From the IMG/VR virus record IMGVR_UViG_3300031952_000045, positions 1 through 40,810 of that record: a stretch of DNA of 40,810 bases; one strand, written 5' to 3'. This document shows positions 30,736 through 37,935 of this stretch, piece after piece. Position numbers and translations under genes: made by a program. The stretch is from a virus. Below the pieces are notes generated by a model. The model was not told the DNA's origin. It worked only from the letters and a program-made list of their open reading frames with translations, and did not search any database. How positions within the stretch are numbered: the stretch's first letter is position 1; each line of letters begins with the position of its first letter.

Positions 30736-30882
30736 TTATTTAGGTGCGGTTGGTCTTGGAATACAACTATCGTTTTTTGTTTCAGAAAAATAAACGGCAT
30801 TATGCTTATATTTCAAAATACTTCCCTTAATTTTTTGTTGATAAAAAATATGAGGATACTTTACATTTTCGTACATAACCAT
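30736..30882 (-). CDS. 48-residue hypothetical protein between two terminators
   Basis: A short basic, Tyr-rich protein with an AAGGAG site ahead of the ATG. It lies between terminators at 30904-30935 and 30695-30728, so its level is probably tightly set by read-through from the 31185-31213 promoter. No family is recognised. Confidence 0.6.
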   Translation of the reverse strand: MVMYENVKYPHIFYQQKIKGSILKYKHNAVYFSETKNDSCIPRPTAPK

Positions 30883-30903
30883 AATTTACTCCTTAATTAA
30901 ATT

Positions 30904-30935
30904 TAAAAAAAAATAACAGTATATAATCTGTTATT
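30904..30935 (-). terminator. Intrinsic terminator after the first early gene
   Basis: On the minus strand AATAACAG and CTGTTATT form a perfect eight-pair stem with an eight-base loop, continued by T9. The upstream stem arm overlaps the end of the preceding gene. Confidence 0.8.
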
Positions 30936-31164
30936 GTATTATACCATTTTCAATTTTATAATTAGAATATCCCCTCATGGATTCTATAACAAATTCGTTT
31001 TCAATTTGATCTACTATATTCTTGTTGGAAAAATCTGAATTTATTCTATTAGCTTTATTTATTCTATTATGAAGAATATAGTTAATCTTATGTTCAACAT
31101 AAAAATCATAATTTCGTATGTCACTGTAGTTCATGTCGTCGGCTTCTATATTTATGTTTAACAT
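30931..31164 (-). CDS. First early-operon protein
   Basis: A 77-residue charged, Asn/Ile-rich protein. The ATG at 31164 is preferred because AGGAGG is eight bases upstream; an ATG two codons earlier is only two bases from that site. It is the promoter-proximal gene of the leftward operon and its stop lies in the terminator. Function unknown. Confidence 0.65.
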   Translation of the reverse strand: MLNINIEADDMNYSDIRNYDFYVEHKINYILHNRINKANRINSDFSNKNIVDQIENEFVIESMRGYSNYKIENGIIQ

Positions 31165-31184
31165 CGTCATATCCTCCTATATAT

Positions 31185-31213
31185 ATAGTACTAAATATAT
31201 ATGTTATTGTCAA
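31185..31213 (-). promoter_or_regulatory. Leftward early promoter
   Basis: On the minus strand TTGACA (31213-31208), 17-base spacer ending in TTTAG, then TACTAT (31190-31185) and TATATATAGGAGG. It is back to back with the plus-strand promoter at 31319-31346, so the 31165-31447 gap is a divergent control region. Confidence 0.75.
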
Positions 31214-31318
31214 GTTTTTTTTAATATTTTTTAAAAAAATAATATATACAGAAGAGAATAAAATTAAGTTAGTTTCAACTAACAAGTTAAAATTTATTTA
31301 TACACAATAAAAAAATGC

Positions 31319-31346
31319 TTGACTTTTTTTCTAGATTGAGTATATT
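31319..31346 (+). promoter_or_regulatory. Strong rightward promoter of the only plus-strand block
   Basis: TTGACT (31319-31324), 16-base spacer with six T then CTAGATTGAG, TATATT (31341-31346). Apart from minor changes it matches the RNA-unit promoter at 21058-21085, including the bases before the -35. An upstream A-tract (31310-31315) may act as an UP-type element. Confidence 0.85.
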
Positions 31347-31352
31347 AGTATC

Positions 31353-31447
31353 AAGAGAGAGCAGAGGAAAATCGCACCGCAACTGGAGAAAGCGGAAAGC
31401 GTTTGAATGTTTCTCAAACCAGTATAAAAAAATAAGGAGAAATTGAT
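31353..31447 (+). promoter_or_regulatory. Structured leader before the acidic protein
   Basis: About 95 bases between the predicted start site and the ATG. It is richer in G and C than its surroundings, with two overlapping possible hairpins: GAGAAA with TTTCTC, and GTTTGA with TCAAAC. The two exclude each other, so the leader could act as a simple switch or 5' stabiliser. A strong AAGGAG site precedes the ATG. Confidence 0.5.
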
Positions 31448-31951
31448 ATGAATAAAAATGAGATTAACTTTTATGACACCATGTTTGAATATGTTTCTTG
31501 TGCAACTATAGACAATTGCGATGAAGTGCAATCTTGGCAACCATTTGATCAACCAGATTTTTGTGTTTATGACGATGATGAAGTTACAGTTGATGGAAAA
31601 GTATATGTAAGAGTAAATTGGGGAGAGAATAAAGAAGAAAAGCATTATTTGAATCGAAGAGCACTTGTGGATTATATCTGGACATATAGAACAGAGATAT
31701 ATGAAAATGAAGACGATGCAATGGACGAATGGAAAAGAGATGTACAAGAAAATATTGATATTGAAGTACATGGTACTTCTTTACATATAAAAGTATATTG
31801 CGAAAATTATGATGTTGCTTATTCTGTAGCTACAGAATATATGGAAAGCATCGGATGGAAATATGATAGTGTAGAATATAATTATGTAGAATTTAATTAT
31901 ATAAATAATGGTACTTTTCGCATGATCTGTCATGCTGTAGAAAATTCATAA
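31448..31951 (+). CDS. Acidic protein, first gene of the plus-strand block
   Basis: A 167-residue protein with roughly three times as many Asp/Glu as Lys/Arg, including a DDDE run near residues 42-45, and many Tyr and Trp. There is no signal, membrane span or known motif. Strong promoter, strong ribosome site, and the opposite strand to all other early genes suggest early high expression. Acidity and size fit a DNA-mimic or anti-defence factor, though that is inference from composition and context. Confidence 0.75.
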   Translation: MNKNEINFYDTMFEYVSCATIDNCDEVQSWQPFDQPDFCVYDDDEVTVDGKVYVRVNWGENKEEKHYLNRRALVDYIWTYRTEIYENEDDAMDEWKRDVQENIDIEVHGTSLHIKVYCENYDVAYSVATEYMESIGWKYDSVEYNYVEFNYINNGTFRMICHAVENS

Positions 31952-31974
31952 TAGCCCTGCAAGGCTACCCCGAA

Positions 31975-32003
31975 TTGACAGACATAGTCATATATGTTAA
32001 ATA
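31975..32003 (+). promoter_or_regulatory. Possible secondary promoter after the acidic gene
   Basis: TTGACA (31975-31980), 17-base spacer, TAAATA (31998-32003). The -35 is perfect but the -10 is weak. It follows a small hairpin TAGCC-CTGCAA-GGCTA right after the acidic gene stop. Confidence 0.4.
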
Positions 32004-32023
32004 AAAAGTAATGAGGAATTAAA

Positions 32024-32203
32024 ATGATAATTAAAGATAAATATGGAACAAAAATACATATTAAACAAGCAAGGAACGGAAGAATAATTATACCAATCGG
32101 AGACATATGTATCTATTTGGAAAAAAAAGAAGCTGAAAAATTTACTTTATATGATATAGAAGATTTTGACATAGAGAAATATTTTGCAGCATACGCAGGG
32201 TAA
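32024..32203 (+). CDS. 59-residue protein preceding the pentapeptide genes
   Basis: A small protein with N-terminus MIIKDKYGTKI, similar in protein and DNA to MIIKNLYGKII of the following pentapeptide genes. Beta-type first half, acidic helical second half. ATGAGG-type ribosome site ahead. Its stop lies at the start of the DNA segment later duplicated (32192 onward). Function unknown. Confidence 0.7.
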   Translation: MIIKDKYGTKIHIKQARNGRIIIPIGDICIYLEKKEAEKFTLYDIEDFDIEKYFAAYAG

Positions 32204-32272
32204 TAAATTTAAATAAGGAGACATGAAATGATAATTAAAAATTTATACGGTAAAATAATTTTTGAAGGCGAT
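32192..32272. repeat. 81-bp exact direct repeat, copy 1
   Basis: Includes the end of the 59-residue gene, the intergenic ribosome site and the first 45 bases of the first pentapeptide gene. It recurs without mismatch 550 bases on, at 32742-32822. Confidence 0.95.
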
Positions 32273-32776
32273 GATTTAAGCGGAGCAGATTTATACGAAG
32301 CAGATTTATACGGAGCAAATTTACGAGGAGCAAATTTAAGCGGAGCAGATTTATACGGAGCAAATTTAAGCGAAGCAAATTTACTCGAAGCAAATTTAAG
32401 CGGATCAGATTTACGAGGAGCAGATTTATACGGAGCAAATTTACGAGGAGCAAATTTATACGAAGCAAATTTAAGCGGAGTAAATTTACGCGAAGCAAAT
32501 TTATACGGAGCAAATTTAAGCGAAGCAAATTTACTCGAAGCAAATTTAAGCGGATCAGATTTATACGGAGCAGATTTACGCGGAGCAGATTTACGCGGAG
32601 CAAATTTATACGGAGCAGATTTAAGCGAAGCAAATTTACGCGGAGCAAATTTAAGCGAAGCAAATTTACTCGAAGCAAATTTAAGCGGATCAGATTTACG
32701 AGGAGCAGATTTATACGGAGCAGATTTACGCGGAGCAGATTTACGCAGGGTAATAAATTTAAATAAGGAGACATGA
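32228..32776 (+). CDS. Pentapeptide-repeat protein, truncated duplicate
   Basis: A 182-residue protein. After a 15-residue start (MIIKNLYGKIIFEGD) there are over 30 consecutive A(D/N)LXX-type five-residue repeats. Such repeats fold as a right-handed square beta-helix; some bacterial members mimic DNA and bind gyrase. It lacks the C-terminal domain present in the next gene, and its last nine residues come from duplicated intergenic DNA. The DNA is a 15-base minisatellite using very few codons (GCA, AAT/GAT, TTA, then TAC/AGC/CGC/CGA/CTC and GGA/GAA). Confidence 0.85.
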   Translation: MIIKNLYGKIIFEGDDLSGADLYEADLYGANLRGANLSGADLYGANLSEANLLEANLSGSDLRGADLYGANLRGANLYEANLSGVNLREANLYGANLSEANLLEANLSGSDLYGADLRGADLRGANLYGADLSEANLRGANLSEANLLEANLSGSDLRGADLYGADLRGADLRRVINLNKET

Positions 32777-32822
32777 AATGATAATTAAAAATTTATACGG
32801 TAAAATAATTTTTGAAGGCGAT
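32742..32822. repeat. 81-bp exact direct repeat, copy 2
   Basis: Copy of 32192-32272. Because it joins in the middle of a pentapeptide codon run (TTACGCAG), the first pentapeptide gene ends on intergenic-derived codons (RVINLNKET), the mark of a tandem duplication. Confidence 0.95.
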
Positions 32823-33512
32823 TATTTACTCGAAGCAAATTTACTCGAAGCAAATTTAAGCGGAGCAAATTTAAGCGGATCAGATTTAAGCGGAGCAGAT
32901 TTACGCGGAGCAGATTTACGCAGAGCAAATTTACTCGAAGCAAATTTAAGCGGATCAGATTTACGAGGAGCAGATTTATACGGAGCAAATTTAAGCGGAT
33001 CAGATTTAAGCGAAGCAAATTTACGCGGAGCAAATTTAAGCGAAGCAAATTTACTCGAAGCAAATTTAAGCGGAGCAAATTTAAGCGGAGCAGATTTATA
33101 CGGAGCAGATTTACGCGGAGCAGATTTACGCAGAGCAAATTTATACGGAGCAGATTTAAGCGAAGCAAATTTACGCGGAGCAAATTTATACGGAGCAGAT
33201 TTATACGGAGTAAATTTAAGCGGAGTAAATTTAAGCGAAGCAAATTTATACGAAGCAAATTTAAGCGGAGCAGATTTACGCAGAGCAAATTTATACGGAG
33301 CAAATTTAAGCGGAGTAATAATACAGATAAACGGAAGTAGACACCAATTTATTTATGTGGAAAGTTGTAATCAAATTCAAATTGGGTGTCTAATTTATGC
33401 TGTAGAATATTGGATAGAAAATTATAAAATAATTGGAAAAGAAAATTATTATTCGGGCGAACAAATACAAGAATATTTTAAATATATAAAAATGTGTTGT
33501 GAAAATAAATAG
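32778..33512 (+). CDS. Pentapeptide-repeat protein with C-terminal phage domain
   Basis: A 244-residue protein with the same N-terminus as the preceding gene, about 33 pentapeptide repeats up to near residue 182, and a unique C-terminal domain of about 60 residues (SRHQFIYVES, IGCLIYAVEYWIENY, then EQIQEYFKYI). That C-terminal domain is seen in many phage pentapeptide proteins. The ATG follows the same GGAG site as gene 1. It ends two bases before the converging minus-strand gene, with no terminator in between. A DNA-mimic role is possible but unproven. Confidence 0.88.
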   Translation: MIIKNLYGKIIFEGDYLLEANLLEANLSGANLSGSDLSGADLRGADLRRANLLEANLSGSDLRGADLYGANLSGSDLSEANLRGANLSEANLLEANLSGANLSGADLYGADLRGADLRRANLYGADLSEANLRGANLYGADLYGVNLSGVNLSEANLYEANLSGADLRRANLYGANLSGVIIQINGSRHQFIYVESCNQIQIGCLIYAVEYWIENYKIIGKENYYSGEQIQEYFKYIKMCCENK

Positions 33513-33514
33513 GA

Positions 33515-34000
33515 TTAAAATTTATACATGGCTCCGATTTGCCACCCTATATCGGAGTTATTGTTTTCCTGTTGAAATATAAGCCCACAACCCAATCCAA
33601 TATTAAAAACTAATTCCCTATAATACATTATTGAAAAATTTTGTACTAAATTAGTTTTAAAAAAATGCCCATAGTTAAATGTAATCATATTTTTTTTTGA
33701 TATTGAATTTAGTTTGAATTTTTTTATAGTTCTCTTACATGAATCCTCAGCTGATACAATCATTTCATTGTTTTTTATTTTTCCATGTATATTTATTGTT
33801 GATTTATAACATTCCCACAGTGCCGGCATATCTGTAGATTCAACTATTTTTTTATATTCAGTTTTAACAACTTCCTCTTTAATTATTTTTATATTTTCTT
33901 TTTGAAAAAACCAGCAACCTATAATTCCAAAAATCAAACCAGAAAAAAATATTATTATATAAATTTTAAATTTAAAAATTAATTCTTTAATTTTTTGCAT
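33515..34000 (-). CDS. Membrane-anchored protein with beta-rich C-terminus
   Basis: A 161-residue protein with one N-terminal span (residues about 11-32), a charged middle, and a C-terminal part of alternating strands ending in MYKF. The final Phe and amphipathic strands resemble outer-membrane-type ends, so it might bridge membranes like a spanin. That is inference. It is the last gene of the late operon. Confidence 0.6.
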   Translation of the reverse strand: MQKIKELIFKFKIYIIIFFSGLIFGIIGCWFFQKENIKIIKEEVVKTEYKKIVESTDMPALWECYKSTINIHGKIKNNEMIVSAEDSCKRTIKKFKLNSISKKNMITFNYGHFFKTNLVQNFSIMYYRELVFNIGLGCGLIFQQENNNSDIGWQIGAMYKF

Positions 34001-34232
34001 GTTTATCTCCCATATCTATGATCGTAATAACTCTTTCGAGTTTTAATCCTATATCGTCAATTTTGTTTAAAATTTCCTTAAAGTTTATTTTATCTTCATC
34101 TAAATTTTTTTTTAAATTACAAATTTCCAATTCACACATTTTAAGTTTTCCTTCCTGCCTTATCGCGTAGATTACAACCCCTATAGTTGTTGCCAACATT
34201 GAAATTGAAACACTAATTATAATTGAAATCAT
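33987..34232 (-). CDS. Membrane protein with coiled-coil tail
   Basis: An 81-residue protein with an N-terminal span (residues about 2-24) followed by a charged heptad-like helix. This is a usual layout for phage lysis or tail-associated small proteins. It overlaps both neighbours. No family is certain. Confidence 0.6.
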   Translation of the reverse strand: MISIIISVSISMLATTIGVVIYAIRQEGKLKMCELEICNLKKNLDEDKINFKEILNKIDDIGLKLERVITIIDMGDKHAKN

Positions 34233-34492
34233 ATTAGATTACCGTCTTTATCTAATTTACCAGATAATTTTAATTTTGCAATTGCATCCTGCTTTATTTG
34301 ATCGTCAATCAATTTTTGTATTTCCATATTTTTATTGTGTTCTATTGTTTTTTCGACCTGAATATCGTTTCTAATTTTTATTTTATCCAAATATAGTTTA
34401 GATGGATTTTTTAGAATTTTAATTTTAATTCCATTATCTTGTGTTATTTCTTTATGCTCCCCGAGTTCATCTTTAATTATTTTTGTTTCCAT
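34229..34492 (-). CDS. Small charged hypothetical protein
   Basis: An 87-residue Lys/Ile/Asp-rich helical protein. ATG at 34492-34490 is chosen for its AAAGGAT site; a longer frame to 34630 would run through the end of the appendage gene and has no ribosome site. Encoded between the appendage genes and two membrane proteins. Function unknown. Confidence 0.65.
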   Translation of the reverse strand: METKIIKDELGEHKEITQDNGIKIKILKNPSKLYLDKIKIRNDIQVEKTIEHNKNMEIQKLIDDQIKQDAIAKLKLSGKLDKDGNLI

Positions 34493-34496
34493 TATT

Positions 34497-35222
34497 TTAT
34501 CCTTTTGTAAAAATTTGTATTGAAGTACCAGTTGCAAAATCTTTACCATTGTTTCGAAAAAAAACAAATGACGTAATTGTATCCGCAACATTTGACCATT
34601 TACCGCAAAGCGTGCCAGCATAATCCACATATTTATTTTGAGAGTGACCAGAAAATCTAGATAAAAAAATTCTTTGTGTTGAAAGTCTAGTGTAAATGTG
34701 CGATTGAATCAAAATAGATTGACTTCCCGTTGTTGCAAGTGCCCACTCCCTAGCCAACGTAGCAATGGATTCTGTCGTATACGTTGCAACATCCGTTGTA
34801 GAGTGATATTGCATTTGAACGTTATAACTTGCCGCCGAATCACCATTAAAGGCTATACCAATGTCTCCGCCCGCGGTATTGGTATTTGATATAATTCTTG
34901 CCACAATATAATATACATAACTTGTATCACCATTGAGTCCAGAAAATACTATTCTAGCTGTTTGTGTGTTCACAGAGTTTACGGAAAACGATGAAACCTG
35001 ATTAAATACAGACGTTATTGCCCCAACGTCTCCAGATAAATTTATGTTTTGACAATGTACGGAATTAAACTTATAAGAATTTGATCCTAAGTCATATACA
35101 TTTGATGTATATCCTAGCGATACCCCACCCATAGGAATCCAGTTTCCCTGCACACAGTGGTAAAAGTTTGCGTTCATTTCGGATGCTGTTACTGTTGTAT
35201 TTTCCAAAAAAACAGTATACAT
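34497..35222 (-). CDS. Tail appendage protein, paralogue 3
   Basis: A 241-residue protein, third of three tandem relatives. Shared blocks: NANFYHCVQGNWIP near residues 18-31, DLGSNSYKFNSVHC near 44-57, then a beta-sandwich-like body rich in Ser/Thr. They probably form virion fibres or a tail tip decoration. The C-terminal body differs most from its relatives, consistent with changing receptor contacts. Confidence 0.75.
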   Translation of the reverse strand: MYTVFLENTTVTASEMNANFYHCVQGNWIPMGGVSLGYTSNVYDLGSNSYKFNSVHCQNINLSGDVGAITSVFNQVSSFSVNSVNTQTARIVFSGLNGDTSYVYYIVARIISNTNTAGGDIGIAFNGDSAASYNVQMQYHSTTDVATYTTESIATLAREWALATTGSQSILIQSHIYTRLSTQRIFLSRFSGHSQNKYVDYAGTLCGKWSNVADTITSFVFFRNNGKDFATGTSIQIFTKG

Positions 35223-35929
35223 TATTTACCTCGTTTGAGAATTAAAATATACGACGCTGCATTAAAATTCCCCGCACTAGTAGCAAATACAAAACTTGTT
35301 ATAGTTGCCGTTGTTGCACTACCAGCATAAGTTTGTCCAACGTTATTTAGGTCTACTAAAGCGCCATATGTTGTGTCAGACCTGGTTGTTTGAAAAGTTT
35401 TGCATTCGGAAGTTTTTCCGTAAATATCAATAACCGTAAATGCAATATTTCTTGCTGTTGTTATATCACCAATCGTAATTCCGCTTCCGCTACCACGATA
35501 TGCACCAATAGCACCAGCCAAGGAATAAAGGGCTTGATAACACGTAGAATAAGAAGAGTTTCCGTTTGGATATAGCCAATATGTGGAATTTGCATTATTA
35601 TTCATATACACAAATATTTTATAATCAGTATCGACATCTCCGTTTAGTCCAGAAATTTCAACACGTCCAGTGGTAGAAGTAAAAATAAATTCAGCTGCAA
35701 TTTTCCAAGTTTGACCAACGGTATAATTTATGGATGTATTTGTTATATTATTTGCGTATATAGTTTTCCAAACTGTGGTTGAATTTCCTATATTTACAGA
35801 ACCGGTAGTATAAGAAAGGTAATTTCCATCCATCGGGTATACCGTACCCTGCGCACAATGGTAAAAATCGTCGTTTATCTCGTCTGGATATGGTACGGTG
35901 TTGTTTGCGGTTATTGAATATATGGCCAT
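35222..35929 (-). CDS. Tail appendage protein, paralogue 2
   Basis: A 235-residue relative of its two neighbours: NDDFYHCAQGTVYP near residues 19-32, and a NIGNSTTVWKTIYANN block. The Gly/Ser/Thr-rich body with VEISGLNGDVDTDY (about 91-104) is shared. Tandem paralogues here suggest gene duplication of a receptor-binding or tip protein. Confidence 0.75.
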   Translation of the reverse strand: MAIYSITANNTVPYPDEINDDFYHCAQGTVYPMDGNYLSYTTGSVNIGNSTTVWKTIYANNITNTSINYTVGQTWKIAAEFIFTSTTGRVEISGLNGDVDTDYKIFVYMNNNANSTYWLYPNGNSSYSTCYQALYSLAGAIGAYRGSGSGITIGDITTARNIAFTVIDIYGKTSECKTFQTTRSDTTYGALVDLNNVGQTYAGSATTATITSFVFATSAGNFNAASYILILKRGK

Positions 35930-36661
35930 TTATTTTTTACTCCAAAGTAAAATTACTGTTCCCGTTCCTATTTGATTTGCAACAGAACTTTCAAAAACCA
36001 AACTTGTTATAGTGGAGCTCGTGTTTGACCATACATAATTAGAAAAATTAAAACAATTTAAGTACGGTGCTCCAGTAGTTCTGTTTTCATAACTATTTAA
36101 TTCGTTTATCATCGCAGTCCTTTCGAATCCTGTTTCCGCATATATAAGTATTCTAGAAAAATTTCGAGTCGCTGTTGTTGTTGCTATTCTAGTTGAATTG
36201 CACGCAGTAATGTATGTTTCTGATACATCTCGCGTTGAAGTTCTGGTAGTATTTTGAACGGAAATTTTTTGATAACCATAACTCGCAGACGAGTCTCCAG
36301 AAAGAAAAAGATTTAATGTCGTACTCGCAGAAATATCCTTAAATAAAATATCAATATAATATTCTTTTTGTGTATCACCGTTTAGTCCAGATATTGTTAT
36401 GGAACTGGAAGTAGATGTTATTTCTATTCTGGTTTCCAAATTCCACAAAGAATTAGTATTTAAATTTCCAGAAACATTTAGCGTTGTACAATATATATTA
36501 TTCCATCTATACGTTGCCGAACCAATATCTAAGGAACCCGTTGTCGTTTCCAAATTTGCATTTTCGCGCGGAAGTCTATCGCTCTTAAAACAATAATAAA
36601 AATTGTCAACCAATTCGTTAGCATCCGACATGGTGTGTGCTGCAAAAATTGTAAATGCCAT
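35930..36661 (-). CDS. Tail appendage protein, paralogue 1
   Basis: A 243-residue protein with the same family blocks: VDNFYYCFKSDRLP, DIGSATYRWNNIYC near residues 49-62, and ITISGLNGDTQKEYYI. Adjacent starts and stops join the three as one unit. It follows the tail tip/hub genes as in many siphoviruses. Confidence 0.75.
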   Translation of the reverse strand: MAFTIFAAHTMSDANELVDNFYYCFKSDRLPRENANLETTTGSLDIGSATYRWNNIYCTTLNVSGNLNTNSLWNLETRIEITSTSSSITISGLNGDTQKEYYIDILFKDISASTTLNLFLSGDSSASYGYQKISVQNTTRTSTRDVSETYITACNSTRIATTTATRNFSRILIYAETGFERTAMINELNSYENRTTGAPYLNCFNFSNYVWSNTSSTITSLVFESSVANQIGTGTVILLWSKK

Positions 36662-37935
36662 TATATTTCCCTAAGCAAAGTTTTTGATTTAAATTCGTTA
36701 ATATTGTGTGTTAGATTTATTATTTTATAATCCACGTCGTTTAGATTTATATTATATCCGACCGCACCACCCCAAATCCCCTCGTCCCAATTAAAATATC
36801 CCCACTTGTCCTGTCCTATTAAAGTTTTTGTTTTATATGTGAGAGAAACCCTGTCCAGCAAATTTAATTGTGGTACGAATTTTACTTCCAGTTCAACTTC
36901 CTTTTTGGGTCTGGAGTATTCATTGTAAATATTGTCGGCGATCACAGAAGCCGTAACGGTTTCTAGCCAGTAATTTTCATAATTGTATTCCCGAACTCCA
37001 AACATGAAACTACTAGAAGAGTCCCCCCACTGCCATGTTTCATTTTTGATATAGTAGCTAGTAAGCGTGTCTTCATTCGATATTTTTATTTTAATTCTAT
37101 TATATACTTTCCTAATTCCATCGTCTATGCTTATCTTTTTCATAATGTTATGTCCGTATGTTTTATCTGTATCGGACAAACCCGAAAAATGATATTGAGC
37201 TGTAGTTGTATTTACTGTTCTTTGTATAAAATTAAAATTTCCAGTAGAGTCAACATAAACCACAAAATTTTCAGCACCGGCAAGTTTTTGCATCAACTCC
37301 CAACATGATACGTTTTGTAAACTAGTACTAGTCGCAAGATTATAATTTGTAGTTGTAGTCTGTATATTCCAAGCTGTCGAACTTATATATTTTTGAAATA
37401 TTTTAACGGCTCCAGCGTCAGCGTGATCTTTTATTTTAGTTATTATATCGCTTGCTGTTTGTGTCGCACCCAATCCCGTTATTCTATCCGCCTGAAATTC
37501 TTCAAAAATACTTGATATGTGTTTTGTCTGAAAAGACACCCTATTGTCTTCTTGGTACTTCATGTCCTCGCCAAGAACTCCTATATATAAAGTAGAATTA
37601 GTTGGAAGTTCAACACCGTTATTGTCTATATATCCAGCTTCCAATTTAACTAGTGTTCTATATCTACTTAAACATCCAAAAAAAAGAGAAGACGGAGCGT
37701 CAGTATTGGAAAAAAATCCGTCATTATTTACAACTTCAAAAGTATTGCCAGAAAAGCTATAAAAATTAGGCATAATATCGTCTACTTGAAAATTAACCTG
37801 TCCCCACGATGTTATGTATTGGTTTGGGATTTGTATCCAACTTGATTCATACTCCCCAGTTTGGAGTCTCCGCTTAAACCAAAGACGTCTAAATACATTA
37901 TGTTTTTTTTTCTTTATTTCTGAAATAATACTCAT
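36661..37935 (-). CDS. Tail tip / baseplate hub-like protein
   Basis: A 424-residue protein with repeated beta-rich segments, lying after the distal-tail-like gene and before the appendage genes, the usual place of hub or tail-associated proteins. An early segment FYSFSGNTFEVVNNDGFFS (19 residues) and a late KVYNRIKIKISNED resemble phage tail-tip proteins. No catalytic motif for cell-wall cutting is seen. The call is mainly positional. Confidence 0.65.
   Translation of the reverse strand: MSIISEIKKKKHNVFRRLWFKRRLQTGEYESSWIQIPNQYITSWGQVNFQVDDIMPNFYSFSGNTFEVVNNDGFFSNTDAPSSLFFGCLSRYRTLVKLEAGYIDNNGVELPTNSTLYIGVLGEDMKYQEDNRVSFQTKHISSIFEEFQADRITGLGATQTASDIITKIKDHADAGAVKIFQKYISSTAWNIQTTTTNYNLATSTSLQNVSCWELMQKLAGAENFVVYVDSTGNFNFIQRTVNTTTAQYHFSGLSDTDKTYGHNIMKKISIDDGIRKVYNRIKIKISNEDTLTSYYIKNETWQWGDSSSSFMFGVREYNYENYWLETVTASVIADNIYNEYSRPKKEVELEVKFVPQLNLLDRVSLTYKTKTLIGQDKWGYFNWDEGIWGGAVGYNINLNDVDYKIINLTHNINEFKSKTLLREI

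Noticed and set aside
32235-33303. Long minus-strand frames full of Leu-Arg-Val/Ile-Asn repeats opposite the pentapeptide genes
   Set aside because: They are the reverse reading of the 15-base repeats, with no ribosome site and no plausible fold.
32228-33512. CRISPR-like regular repeats
   Set aside because: The 15-base period is coding pentapeptide DNA with no spacers.
34493-34630. Longer start for the 87-residue protein
   Set aside because: The extension is an out-of-frame reading of the appendage gene end; AAAGGAT supports the ATG at 34492.
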